Source: Flavobacteriales bacterium
GTDB taxonomy: Bacteria; Bacteroidota; Bacteroidia; Flavobacteriales_E; Vicingaceae
Length of the DNA stretch: 64,000 nt
Assembly: GCA_020635795.1 (NCBI GenBank)
Contig: JACJZD010000001.1
Coordinates: forward strand, 1,652,522 to 1,716,521
Reading direction: 5' to 3'
Position 1 is the first letter of the stretch. Each line of letters starts with the position of its first letter. A program made the translations under genes and the position numbers. Positions 45,600 through 54,856 of this stretch are shown piece after piece. The notes under the pieces were generated by a model. The model made no database searches and had not been told where the DNA came from. It saw only the letters and a list, made by a program, of their open reading frames with translations.

Positions 45600-46361
45600 A
45601 TGACTAAAGAAGCCGAAGCATTTGTAAGATTACTAAACATTATGGACGATTTACGTGCAAAATGTCCGTGGGACATGAAACAAACCATGCAAAGTTTGAG
45701 GCATTTAACCATTGAAGAAACTTACGAACTGACCGACGCTATTTTTGATAACGACTTACCCGAAATTAAAAAAGAGTTGGGCGATATTTTGTTGCACATT
45801 GTCTTTTACGCCAAAATTGGTTCTGAAACCAACGATTTTAACATTACTGATGTGATTAATGGTATTTGCGAAAAATTGATACACCGCCACCCACATATTT
45901 ATGGTGATGTTACCGTAAAAGATGATGAAGAGGTAAAAGCCAATTGGGAAAAGTTAAAACTGAAAGAAGGAAAAAAATCGGTATTGGAAGGTGTACCAAA
46001 ATCGTTGCCAGCGTTGATAAAAGCAATACGTATACAAGACAAAGCACGTGGTGTTGGGTTTGATTGGGACAACCCCGAACAAGTGTGGGATAAAGTAAAC
46101 GAAGAACTTGCCGAGCTTAAAGTTGAAGTAGATGCAAAATCGAGTAAAATTGAAGATGAATTTGGGGACGTGCTGTTTTCGATGATTAATTATGCTCGTT
46201 TTTTAGGTATAAACCCCGAAGACGCCTTGGAAAAAACCAACAAAAAATTTATTAAACGTTTCCAGTATTTAGAAACCGAATCGGCAAAAGATGGAAAACA
46301 AATGGACGAAATGACGTTGGAAGAAATGGACGTGTATTGGAATAAAGCGAAGAGTATTTAG
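45600..46361 (+). CDS. mazG: Nucleoside triphosphate pyrophosphohydrolase MazG
   Basis: MazG hydrolyses non-canonical or excess NTPs to NMP and PPi. The 253-residue protein has two MazG domains: LRAKCPWDMKQTMQSLRHLTIEETYELTDAI with the EExxE metal-binding helix and a KKELGDILLHIVFYAKI helix, then WDKVNEELAELKVEV with EFGDVLFSMINYARFL. Length is standard. A region of dispersed repeats starts about 10 bases after its stop. Confidence 0.94.
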   Translation: MTKEAEAFVRLLNIMDDLRAKCPWDMKQTMQSLRHLTIEETYELTDAIFDNDLPEIKKELGDILLHIVFYAKIGSETNDFNITDVINGICEKLIHRHPHIYGDVTVKDDEEVKANWEKLKLKEGKKSVLEGVPKSLPALIKAIRIQDKARGVGFDWDNPEQVWDKVNEELAELKVEVDAKSSKIEDEFGDVLFSMINYARFLGINPEDALEKTNKKFIKRFQYLETESAKDGKQMDEMTLEEMDVYWNKAKSI

Positions 46362-46369
46362 TTTTATTG

Positions 46370-46540
46370 GTGTTGAGATTGCGGATAAAATTCCGTTCCT
46401 CCATTTTTCCGCAATGACGGTTTGTATTGGTTCGTCATTCCGTGCTTGACACGGAATCTATTTAAGGTAAACACCAGCCCTTGTTTGTGTCCCACAAACA
46501 AAATAAATGCCGTTTGTGAGACACAAACGATGGCAGAATA
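46370..46540. repeat. Dispersed intergenic repeat cluster, copy A
   Basis: Contains three blocks also found at 50.6-50.9 kb: a 23-base block (46370-46392), a 69-base block (46431-46499) including GTGCTTGACACGGAATC, and a 29-base palindrome-containing block (46511-46539) built on CGTTTGTG/CACAAACG. No gene is supported here. Confidence 0.85.
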
Positions 46541-46570
46541 ACTTAAATCAGTTAGTAACCAAATAAAAAA

Positions 46571-46594
46571 GTCTCGCAAACTGCGAGACTTTTT
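46571..46594. terminator. Bidirectional terminator
   Basis: GTCTCGCA and TGCGAGAC form an 8-base-pair stem with a three-base loop, with T-run right and A-run left. It ends 7 bases from the stop of the convergent BNR-repeat gene. Confidence 0.9.
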
Positions 46595-46601
46595 AAGGTG
46601 C

Positions 46602-49600
46602 TTATTTTTTTACAAACTCATCGTAGGTTTTTAGTTCTACTGGTTTTAATTGTTGTTTTTCGGCAGCAGCTGCATACGGTATATACAGTTTGCTTTTAAT
46701 GGTTTCAAAGTCAGTTTTTGCTTTATTAAATTTATTGGTTATCAATTTAATGTTTTGAAATTCCGATTCTGATGGTTTACCATAATAGTTCGCTACTTTA
46801 CTGTAAATATCGCCCATTTTTTCACGCAATTGTGGCTCGGCTGCACCAACATAATTGTCGCCAGAAGTTATAACTAGAGTCTTTTTTAACTCGTTTAATT
46901 TAGCCGATAAAGCAGTTGCTTGTTTTGCCAAGGCTTTGTTGTCTTTGTTTGCTTCGGTGTGTTTTAAAATCTCATCCATTTCGTACACCAAATAGGCTAA
47001 ATCTTCGGTCATTTTGTACAGTTCCATGGTAGTTTTAAACTGCAAATCTCTTTCTTCCAAGGTAAATACAGAGTTAGGAGTATAGAGCAATTCCACTTCC
47101 GTTTCGTAGGTTTCCTTACCTTTTTCAATAACCACTTTGTACTTGCCCGCTTTTGCTCTTGGAGGAGTCATACCTCCAAACGAAAAGGTTTTACCTGTAG
47201 CAATTTTTGGTGCTTTCATTGCCCCATTCCATGTTACAATGTTTATTCCTTTCTGTTTACCTGGAGCCAACGTAGCAATTTCTTTGTTTGCTTGGTCGTA
47301 AACTTTCATGGTCATTGCACCAAAGGTGTGGCGTTTCGATAAATAGTACACAATTTTAGCATCACGGTTAGGGTTCTGACCAACAAATTGAGTTTCAGTA
47401 CTTGTTCCACCAAAAGTACTTTCTTCAAACATTACCGTTGGTTTGCTTTTCATAAACACCAAGTCTTTATCCAACATTTCAGGCTTAATTTGTCGTAGTG
47501 GACTAATGTCATCAATAATGATAATTCCTCTACCGTGCGTACCCATAATTAAATCGTTGGTTTTTGGGTGCATTTCTAAATAATGAACCGCAGTAGCAGG
47601 CATATTGTTAGTAAACTTGCTCCAGTTTAAACCACCATCAACCGTTACATACAAACCAAATTCAGTACCTAAGAACAATAAATTTTCATTTTCCAAATCT
47701 TCTTGGAAGCTACGCGCAAAACCATATACATCGGTAGTTACAATCGATTTCCACGTTTTACCAAAATCGGTAGTTTTAAACGCATAAGCGTTTTTATCGT
47801 TTTTGGTATGTCCATCAAAAACAGCATAAGCTGTACCTTTTCCAAACTTACTTGCTTCAATGTGGTAACACCATGTATTCGCTGGTAAGCCATTAATGTT
47901 CGGAGTTACATTCGTCCACGTTTTACCATCGTCTTGAGTAACTTGTACATTACCATCGTCAGTACCCGCCCAAATTATTTGAGCATCTAATGGCGATTCA
48001 GCAATGGTAAAAATAGTACAATGGTTTTCTGCTCCAGAATTGTCTTTCGATAAACCACCAGAGTTTTCTTGTTGTTGTTTTGTTTTATCGTTGGTTGTTA
48101 AATCTGGCGAAATTTTCGTCCAATTATCACCTTTGTCATCAGAACGATGAACAAATTGACTACCCACATAAAAACGGTCTGGTTTATTTGGGCTTGTAGT
48201 CATTGCAGCATTCCAGTTAAAACGCAATTTAGGGTCGCCCTCTACTGGTAATGGTTGAATGGTTCTGGTCTGACGCTTTTTAGCATCGTAACGCCAAACG
48301 TTTTCAGCACCCTGCATTTCAGAATACATAATGTTTGGGTCGGTTGGATGAGGATAAACTCGAAATCCATCACCTACTCCAATTACTTCCCAATCTCTTG
48401 CTTCTATTCCACCAGGACTAGCAGATGGTCCAAACCAAGAACCATTGTCTTGTAACCCACCATAAATATTATACGGCTCTTGATTGTCAACTGCTATATG
48501 ATAAAACTGGCAAATGGGTAAATTTTCAATTTGCTCCATGGTTGTTCCTTGATTTAACGAACGGTACAAACCACCATCGGTAGCCGAAAACATTTTTTCA
48601 GAATCGTTTACATCAAACCAAATATCGTGAATATCAGGGTGCATTTGCCCTAAACCTTTAAAGGTTTTACCACCATCTTTACTGATAGAACCAAACAAAC
48701 CTGCTTTAACTAAAACATCTGGATTTTTAGGATCTACCACTATACGCGAAAAGTAAAACGGACGAACCACTAGACCAAAATCAGCATTTAAATGTTTCCA
48801 ACTTGCACCGCCATCTTCCGAACGATACAACCCATTTTTCTCTGGTTTTTCGGTTTCAATTACCGAATAAACAATTTTACTGTTAGATGGAGCTATTGCC
48901 ACAGCAATTCTACCCAACTTACCTGCAGGATAGCCATTGTGTATTTTATTCCATGTTTTACCACCATCAATGGTTTTGTATAAAGCACTATTAGCTCCAC
49001 CAGAGTTAAACGACCAAGCAGTTCTTCTACACTCCCAAAAAGAAGCATACATTATTTTTGAATCGTTTGGATCCATTACCAAATCAGAACAACCCGTTTT
49101 GTTATCGATGTAAAAAATCTTCTCCCACGTTTTTCCGCCATCAATGGTTTTGTAAACGCCTCTTTCATCGCTATCTCCCCATAACGCACCCAATACACCT
49201 ACATATATTTCATCAGAGTTTTTTGGATTGATTTGAATACTCGAAATTCTATCCGAATTCTCTAAACCCATTTTGGCCCAAGTATTTCCACCGTCGTTCG
49301 ATTTGTATATTCCATCACCAACCGAAACACTGTTTCTTGTCCACGTTTCGCCTGTACCTACCCAAACCACATTATCTGGTTTATTTGGGTCAACCGCTAC
49401 ACAACCAATCGATTGGCAATAATCATCGAAAATAGAGTTGAACATCACCCCTCCATCGTTCGACTTCCAAACACCACCACCTGCGGTGCCAATGTATATT
49501 ACTTTTGAATTTTTTGGATGCCCTTCAATATCACTTACTCTTCCACTCATTAAAGCTGGTCCAATGTGTCGAGCTTTAATATCTCCAAAAAGTTCTTTTC

Positions 49601-49679
49601 CCTTTAAAGGAATGGCTTGTTGAGCGTTAGATACAATGGCTGTACCCAACATTAAAAACGATAATGCTAATTTTTTCAT
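46602..49679 (-). CDS. Secreted VPS10/sortilin-like BNR (Asp-box) repeat protein
   Basis: The 1025-residue protein has a signal peptide and a multi-bladed beta-propeller region carrying many Asp-boxes (S/T-x-D-x-G-x-T-W), such as SNDGGNTWAKM, TIDGGKTWEK, SEDGGASWKH, TQDDGKTWTN and TVDGGLNWSKF. After about residue 720 there is a beta domain (FSFGGMTPPRAKAGKYKV) and then a helical tail. Databases often call such proteins glycosyl hydrolases, but no sialidase catalytic set is seen. It is more likely a binding or processing protein. There is no T9SS tail. It follows a LolA-like gene 53 bases upstream. Confidence 0.85.
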   Translation of the reverse strand: MKKLALSFLMLGTAIVSNAQQAIPLKGKELFGDIKARHIGPALMSGRVSDIEGHPKNSKVIYIGTAGGGVWKSNDGGVMFNSIFDDYCQSIGCVAVDPNKPDNVVWVGTGETWTRNSVSVGDGIYKSNDGGNTWAKMGLENSDRISSIQINPKNSDEIYVGVLGALWGDSDERGVYKTIDGGKTWEKIFYIDNKTGCSDLVMDPNDSKIMYASFWECRRTAWSFNSGGANSALYKTIDGGKTWNKIHNGYPAGKLGRIAVAIAPSNSKIVYSVIETEKPEKNGLYRSEDGGASWKHLNADFGLVVRPFYFSRIVVDPKNPDVLVKAGLFGSISKDGGKTFKGLGQMHPDIHDIWFDVNDSEKMFSATDGGLYRSLNQGTTMEQIENLPICQFYHIAVDNQEPYNIYGGLQDNGSWFGPSASPGGIEARDWEVIGVGDGFRVYPHPTDPNIMYSEMQGAENVWRYDAKKRQTRTIQPLPVEGDPKLRFNWNAAMTTSPNKPDRFYVGSQFVHRSDDKGDNWTKISPDLTTNDKTKQQQENSGGLSKDNSGAENHCTIFTIAESPLDAQIIWAGTDDGNVQVTQDDGKTWTNVTPNINGLPANTWCYHIEASKFGKGTAYAVFDGHTKNDKNAYAFKTTDFGKTWKSIVTTDVYGFARSFQEDLENENLLFLGTEFGLYVTVDGGLNWSKFTNNMPATAVHYLEMHPKTNDLIMGTHGRGIIIIDDISPLRQIKPEMLDKDLVFMKSKPTVMFEESTFGGTSTETQFVGQNPNRDAKIVYYLSKRHTFGAMTMKVYDQANKEIATLAPGKQKGINIVTWNGAMKAPKIATGKTFSFGGMTPPRAKAGKYKVVIEKGKETYETEVELLYTPNSVFTLEERDLQFKTTMELYKMTEDLAYLVYEMDEILKHTEANKDNKALAKQATALSAKLNELKKTLVITSGDNYVGAAEPQLREKMGDIYSKVANYYGKPSESEFQNIKLITNKFNKAKTDFETIKSKLYIPYAAAAEKQQLKPVELKTYDEFVKK

Positions 49680-49732
49680 TGATTTAGTTTTGATAATTAA
49701 TATGTTGATAGACTCTTACAAGCCATCAAGTA

Positions 49733-50482
49733 CTACTTCGTTTCAGGGAATTTGAACATGGCTTCATCAATCGCAACATTCACTTCCACTTTTTCGATAG
49801 TTACAGGTTGTCCTTCTCCATCTTTTAATCTCGAATTGATTGAAAATGGGAAATAAACACCTTCAACTTCGGTATAGTTACTAAACACCGTTTGAGAGAT
49901 AGAGCCTTTCATTTGTCCGCTTTTAATTTCAGCTTCCATTACAATAGGCACATAATTTTCAGTATCAAAATAGTAGTATTGAACGTTTTCAACCTCAACG
50001 CCATCAGCTAACAATGGCTTTTTAGTGAATTTGATTTTAAAACATTCCACTCCTTCAATGGTTTCTTTTCCCATTAATTCGATTTTGTAGCCTTTTTTCT
50101 CGTAATCTAAAAATGCTTCAGGAAAATCTTTCGATTCTCTTTTGGTGTTTTCAGTTTGTTCAGCATCAGCTTTTTCGGCTTTTTGCGTCATAAAATTTAC
50201 GCCCCAAGATGTTTCTCCATCAAACGCTTGCTGCACCATTTCTTTACCTTGAAATTCAAATTTCACCATCATTTTCCCGTCAGTCATGTTGTACATTTCT
50301 AATGGAATAACCATTCCTTGTGCATCAACTTTGGCGGTCATTTTAACATTCTTGATTTTTCTCAAGGCTTCTTCTCCACCAATGTTCTCGATATATTTTT
50401 GTACCACTTCTTGTGCTGTTTGCGCATTAGAAACAATTTGAGTTCCGATAAGGAATAAAACTACTACTGCTATTTTTTTCAT
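49733..50482 (-). CDS. LolA-like outer-membrane lipoprotein sorting family protein
   Basis: The 249-residue protein has a signal peptide ending near QIVSNAQ and a LolA/LolB-like half-barrel: AQEVVQKYIENIGGEEALRKIKNVKM, YNMTDGKMMVKFEFQGKEM, AFDGETSWGVN and a YYYFDTENYVPIVMEA segment. This Bacteroidota family is usually secreted or periplasmic and may carry lipid or lipoprotein. It directly precedes the Asp-box protein gene and may be co-transcribed with it. Confidence 0.8.
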   Translation of the reverse strand: MKKIAVVVLFLIGTQIVSNAQTAQEVVQKYIENIGGEEALRKIKNVKMTAKVDAQGMVIPLEMYNMTDGKMMVKFEFQGKEMVQQAFDGETSWGVNFMTQKAEKADAEQTENTKRESKDFPEAFLDYEKKGYKIELMGKETIEGVECFKIKFTKKPLLADGVEVENVQYYYFDTENYVPIVMEAEIKSGQMKGSISQTVFSNYTEVEGVYFPFSINSRLKDGEGQPVTIEKVEVNVAIDEAMFKFPETK

Positions 50483-50875
50483 CTTTTTTTTAATTTTTAA
50501 TTTTAAGCTAATTTAACTGTTGAAGTTTAATATTATTACCGAATTATGATAAACGGTTATTATTATACACAGATTAAAGAAATTGAAATTTTAATCGTGT
50601 TGAGATTGCGGATAAAATTAAGCCTTTGTTTGTGTCTCACAAACAAAACAACTATCGTTTGTGAGACACAAACGATGGCAGAATGACTCTACTAATTTTA
50701 GAATTTACGTCATTGCGAGGTACGAAGCAATCATCTATTCGATAAACAGATTGCTTCATTCGTTCCTCATTCGCAATGACGATTTCTATTGTTTCGTCAT
50801 TCCGTGCTTGACACGGAATCTATTTAAGGTAAACACCAGCCCTTGTTTGTATCCCACAAACGATGGCAAAAAAGG
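50483..50875. repeat. Gene-free interval with dispersed palindromic repeats, copy B
   Basis: This 393-base gap holds the 23-base block (50597-50619), a hairpin TTTGTTTGTG/CACAAACAAA near 50625, the 29-base palindromic block (50656-50684), a large palindrome starting CGTCATTGCGAGG (50708-50781) and the 69-base block (50793-50861). All but the 50708 palindrome also occur near 46.4 kb. No real gene was found. Confidence 0.85.
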
Positions 50876-51394
50876 TTATCTTACCCATCCACCAGAACAC
50901 CAATTAATAATTTCGTTTTTTGAATTCATTAAAATACTATAATCTTCTCCTAATATTGCATCTTTATTTGACAACTTAATAGTAATAAATTTGTAATCAC
51001 CTACTACTCTGAATTGATACAAAATCATATTTCTTTTTCTTCGATTACAAAATATACCTCTCACCTCTCCTGCACTAATTCTGCTAGAAAAACTAACTTT
51101 GATTGCTTCTTTTTCATTTTTCTTCCAAAAATCAGTTTCAAGTTCTTTCTCTTCTTCCTTGAAAAGTAAAAACGTATCAATCAAATTAAAACATTCTGAA
51201 TATGGTAGTACGTATGAAATTGATTTAGATGTTTCTCCTTTAAAAAATATTTTTAATTTCTTATCAAAGTTATTTCCCTTTAAAATTGAATCAGTAAAAA
51301 AAATAATTGTTCTTTCATAAATCAATTTATCATTCTCCTGTGAAAACGATTTTATCACTAACAACAGACAAAGAATGACACCTATTAATTTCAT
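50876..51394 (-). CDS. Small secreted hypothetical protein
   Basis: The 172-residue protein has a signal peptide (MKLIGVILCLLLVIKSFSQ). The mature part is charged and beta-rich, with ISYVLPYSECFNLIDTF and a basic VRGIFCNRRKRNMILYQF stretch. The C-terminus NEIINWCSGGWVR is Trp-rich. No family was recognised. A -7 box (51437-51444) lies 43 bases upstream. The stop codon abuts the repeat interval. Confidence 0.65.
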   Translation of the reverse strand: MKLIGVILCLLLVIKSFSQENDKLIYERTIIFFTDSILKGNNFDKKLKIFFKGETSKSISYVLPYSECFNLIDTFLLFKEEEKELETDFWKKNEKEAIKVSFSSRISAGEVRGIFCNRRKRNMILYQFRVVGDYKFITIKLSNKDAILGEDYSILMNSKNEIINWCSGGWVR

Positions 51395-51436
51395 AAATTA
51401 AAATTTTTGATCACTTTAGATAAAATAATCTCCAAC

Positions 51437-51444
51437 CAAATATA
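51437..51444 (-). promoter_or_regulatory. -7 promoter element (TATATTTG)
   Basis: On the minus strand TATATTTG fits TAnnTTTG and lies 43 bases before the ATG of the small secreted protein at 51394. No -33 match is seen. Confidence 0.35.
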
Positions 51445-51479
51445 AATAAAAAAGTCTCGCGAATGGCGAGGTTATTACT

Positions 51480-52265
51480 CTAATACCTCAATACAAAATG
51501 TTCTTTGCTTAAATCTGGGTTAAAAAACACTATTCCTATGGCAAATAAATCGACGGTGGTAGTCACTTTTTGGTGTTGTTTAATCTCGTTCCAAGCTTCA
51601 TTCATTCCTTCACTCCAATAGATATCATCAAAAACAAAAACGGTGTTTTGATTTATTTTATCTAAGCACCAATTAAAATAACTCAACGTGGCTTCTTTAG
51701 TATGGTTTCCATCAAAAAAGACAAAATCTAAGGTCGATACCGATTTTAAATACTGAGGTAAAAATTCTTCGAAGGGTTTGTTCACCAAATTGATGTTCTT
51801 CAGTCCTAACTTATCAAAATTAATTTGAGCTACCTTGGCAATATTCGGGCAGCCTTCTACCGTCGTTACTTTCATTTTTGAATTCGATGCTGCCAAATAC
51901 ATGGTGGTAACGCCTAAACTTGTGCCCAACTCCAACACATTGGCTGGTTTAAATCTGTTCACCAATCGAAACAACAATTGAGCATATTTCGGAGCTTTTA
52001 ACGAGTTTTTTGCAATATCGTTAATGTATCTTTTATTGGATTTATTTACTACAGAACCCGCTCCAAAATCGGTTATTGTTATCTCCAATTTCGACAACAA
52101 CAGTTTTGCCCTTATCGACTCAATATCACTAAAAACATAAAAAGGTGTTTGGTCTTTAATAACATTGTTATACAGCTCGTACAGAAAAGGAGAATGTATG
52201 CCGTGCTGATTTCGGGCAGTAAAAAAGTACTTGATGTAATTGATTATGAGGTGTATTTTTTTCAT
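51480..52265 (-). CDS. Class I SAM-dependent (O-)methyltransferase
   Basis: A methyltransferase of 261 residues when started at 52265 (MKKIHLIINYIKYFF); the frame stays open to 52307. The SAM-binding motif I is VLELGTSLGVTTMYLA. The acidic motif VTTVEGCPNIAKVA and the post-motif FVFFDGNHTKEATLSYF follow, as in catechol-type O-methyltransferases. A conserved N-terminal ARNQHGIHSPFLYELY element is typical of the Bacteroidota subfamily. Substrate unknown. Confidence 0.83.
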   Translation of the reverse strand: MKKIHLIINYIKYFFTARNQHGIHSPFLYELYNNVIKDQTPFYVFSDIESIRAKLLLSKLEITITDFGAGSVVNKSNKRYINDIAKNSLKAPKYAQLLFRLVNRFKPANVLELGTSLGVTTMYLAASNSKMKVTTVEGCPNIAKVAQINFDKLGLKNINLVNKPFEEFLPQYLKSVSTLDFVFFDGNHTKEATLSYFNWCLDKINQNTVFVFDDIYWSEGMNEAWNEIKQHQKVTTTVDLFAIGIVFFNPDLSKEHFVLRY

Positions 52266-52330
52266 GAACCGTTTTGATACAGCGAAGATACTATTTAACG
52301 ATAACACCTCTTAAGAAAATATAAAAATAA

Positions 52331-52485
52331 AACCACATAGACACATAGTTCTAACACTACAAATAAACACAAAACAACAACAATTAACAGAGTACTCATA
52401 GTTATCCCGATTTTATCGGGATAAAACTAATGTGTTTCTAGAAAAAAGTGATTAGAAACAAGTAAACCTATGTTTCTATGTGGTT
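52331..52485. repeat. Inverted repeat pair enclosing a strong hairpin
   Basis: AACCACATAGACACATAG (52331-52348) and CTATGTTTCTATGTGGTT (52468-52485) are inverted copies with 17 of 18 bases matching. Midway, TATCCCGAT (52403-52411) and ATCGGGATA (52415-52423) form a perfect 9-base-pair hairpin with loop TTT. The unit fills the gap between the methyltransferase and helicase genes. Confidence 0.75.
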
Positions 52486-52500
52486 AATTTGAATAAATCA

Positions 52501-54756
52501 TTAACTATCCTTTTTATTTGAATTTTGATGATAGGCTAACGTACATTTTATTTCTGGATAAGAATAATTTTCACCCAAATGGTGTTTTATTTCACTTAAT
52601 AAATTGGTGTCTAATTTTTTAATGGCTGCTATAATTGTTTTCATTTTTTCAACCTCAACAAATTCCTTTACATCAATTAAACCTAAACCCACATAATGAG
52701 CCAGATGCCCCTCAATGGTTGTTGTTGCAAAACCACGTTCGGCAGCAATTTCTTTAATAGTTTTTCCTTCTTTGTACAAATCGAAAGTAACTTTTTTGGT
52801 GTCTATTTTCTCTTTCTTTTCTTTGGGCGCTTTGGGTTCTTTTTTTAGTTTAATGGTTTGACTCAATTCTTCCAATCGCTGTTTGTTTTCTTCCGCTAAA
52901 CTGATGTTTTCTTTCGAAAATTCTAACTGATTAATGGATGATTTTAATAAAGCCTCTACCTTTTGAATGGATTGAATTTGTTTATAAAACAACCCATCTA
53001 AATCAACCAATTCTTGTAAAAAGACTTTCACCTTTTTCTTTTCGTTTAGTTCCTCAATTTTCGATAAAATAGACGTTGAGTGTTTTTTTAAAATGGGCAA
53101 GAAGTAAGTTTTTGCAGCATTTACTCTATCTAACACCACTTTATCAAAATCTGGTTTTTGATGAGCAAAAATTTGTTTTACCTGATTGATAAATTTATCA
53201 GCTACTTCTTTGGCTTGCTCCAACTCTTTAAACAACTGGTTTGCCCATTCAAAGTGGTGCTGTTTTTCCGAACGTTTTTCGTCTTTACCATAACTATTGA
53301 TGTGCATAAACAATTGATGATGCAGGAAACTAAAATCAAACCCTGTTGTAATGTAGGTTTTTAAAAATTGTTGCGATTCGTTACTCAAAATTGAGTTTAA
53401 GGTGTTTTCGTCAGGTTTAGATTCTCCATAATCAGCAACGGTAGAATCACTTGCCAATCGTTTAAAATTAATTTTAGAACTTAACACCAATCCATTGAGT
53501 GAGGTTAATCTAGATAATGCTACATAAACCTGACCAGGTGCAAAAGCATTTTCTACATCAATAATGGCTTTATCGAAAGTTAACCCCTGACTTTTATGCA
53601 CTGTAATTGCCCACGCTAATTTTAAAGGAAATTGTGTGAAAGTGCCTACCACATCTTCCTCTATTTCGTTGGTTACATCATTTACTTTGTATTTGATGTT
53701 TTTCCAAATGTAACGGTCAACGGTAATGGGTTTAGTTTTGTCTTCAAACTCCACCTCAATGACTGAATCGTTTATGGCAGAAACCACCCCTATTTTACCA
53801 TTAAAAAACCGTTGAGCACCTGTCATGTCGTTTTTAACAAACATTACCTGAGCACCTTTTTTAAGTTCTAAAGAAGCTTCTAATGGATAAGCATTTTCAT
53901 TAAAATCGCCCCAAACCGACGCTTTAAAAAAATAAGATGGATTAGTGATTTTATTTAACTCACTACTGTTTAAAGCATCAGCAACATTGTTGTGAGTCGT
54001 TAGTTTAATGTAGTTTTCTGTCTTTTTTGGCTGAAAATCGGGTTGGTAATGTTTGTTCAATAATTCTACATCTCTTTCAGTAATGGTATTGTTTCTAAGA
54101 TTGTTTAATACATCAATAAACTGATGATCGGTTTGTCGGTATATTTTTTCCAACTCAATATAAAGTGGAGGATGATTTGCTAACGCTTGAGCATCAAAGA
54201 AAAAAGGACTTTTGTAGTATTGTTTTAAAATGTTCCATTCCATCTCTTTTACAACAGGTGGTAGCTGCAACAAATCTCCAATAAATAAAACTTGCACTCC
54301 TCCAAACGAAGTTCTGTTTCTTCGCACCGATTGTAGAATGGTATCGATGGCATCTAACAAATCGGCTCTTAACATACTTACCTCATCAATAATCAACAAC
54401 TCCATTTCTTGAATCAGTTTTCGTTTTACCCTACTCATTTTCAACTCTTTCAACAAAGTATTTCTGTTGTTAATTTTTAAGTAATCCGAAAAAATTGCTG
54501 CATTATCGTTCGTGGGGACAAATCCTCCAAAAGGCAATAAAAACAAGGAATGCAAAGTAACTCCACCTGCATTTATAGCAGCAATACCAGTTGGAGCAGC
54601 AACCACCACATTTTTATAGGTGTTTTTAATGATGTATTTTAAAAAAGTGGTCTTTCCTGTACCTGCTTTTCCAGTTAAAAAAACATGCCTATTGGTGTTG
54701 TTTATAAACTTTGAGGCAATTGCTATTGCATTATTTTCATCATTGGTTGATGTCAT
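52501..54756 (-). CDS. Pif1-like helicase with C-terminal HTH domain
   Basis: The 751-residue protein is an SF1B helicase. Walker A is GKAGTGKTT at 29-37, followed by VVAAPTGIAAINAGGVTLHSLF. Walker B is LLIIDEVSML. Later motifs are GDLLQLPPV, EKIYRQTDHQFIDVLNNLR and the UvrD_C_2-type WAITVHKSQGLTF with VYVALSRL. After a coiled-coil region (about 480-640) it ends in a helix-turn-helix (HTH_40) domain, LYKEGKTIKEIAAERGFATTTIEGHLAHY. It probably unwinds DNA in replication or recombination. It is divergent from trkA. Confidence 0.9.
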   Translation of the reverse strand: MTSTNDENNAIAIASKFINNTNRHVFLTGKAGTGKTTFLKYIIKNTYKNVVVAAPTGIAAINAGGVTLHSLFLLPFGGFVPTNDNAAIFSDYLKINNRNTLLKELKMSRVKRKLIQEMELLIIDEVSMLRADLLDAIDTILQSVRRNRTSFGGVQVLFIGDLLQLPPVVKEMEWNILKQYYKSPFFFDAQALANHPPLYIELEKIYRQTDHQFIDVLNNLRNNTITERDVELLNKHYQPDFQPKKTENYIKLTTHNNVADALNSSELNKITNPSYFFKASVWGDFNENAYPLEASLELKKGAQVMFVKNDMTGAQRFFNGKIGVVSAINDSVIEVEFEDKTKPITVDRYIWKNIKYKVNDVTNEIEEDVVGTFTQFPLKLAWAITVHKSQGLTFDKAIIDVENAFAPGQVYVALSRLTSLNGLVLSSKINFKRLASDSTVADYGESKPDENTLNSILSNESQQFLKTYITTGFDFSFLHHQLFMHINSYGKDEKRSEKQHHFEWANQLFKELEQAKEVADKFINQVKQIFAHQKPDFDKVVLDRVNAAKTYFLPILKKHSTSILSKIEELNEKKKVKVFLQELVDLDGLFYKQIQSIQKVEALLKSSINQLEFSKENISLAEENKQRLEELSQTIKLKKEPKAPKEKKEKIDTKKVTFDLYKEGKTIKEIAAERGFATTTIEGHLAHYVGLGLIDVKEFVEVEKMKTIIAAIKKLDTNLLSEIKHHLGENYSYPEIKCTLAYHQNSNKKDS

Positions 54757-54828
54757 AAGGTAAAAGTAGCAACTTTGAAGTATAAATATTGGCTTGTTTA
54801 TTTTTTAATTTTAAACATAATAGATTCT

Positions 54829-54836
54829 TACATTTG
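54829..54836 (+). promoter_or_regulatory. -7 promoter element TACATTTG of trkA-trkH
   Basis: TACATTTG fits TAnnTTTG and lies 20 bases before the trkA ATG. The -33 position lacks a clear TTG. Confidence 0.4.
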
Positions 54837-54856
54837 CCAAAAATTTTCTGATTGGT

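Noticed and set aside
46364..46579. Minus-strand open frame of 71 codons after mazG
   Set aside because: It is read through the repeat cluster shared with 50.6-50.9 kb and ends near a terminator, so it is not a gene.
50661..50942. Plus-strand open frame of 93 codons
   Set aside because: It is made almost entirely of the dispersed palindromic repeats and runs into the opposite-strand gene; the peptide has no protein-like pattern.
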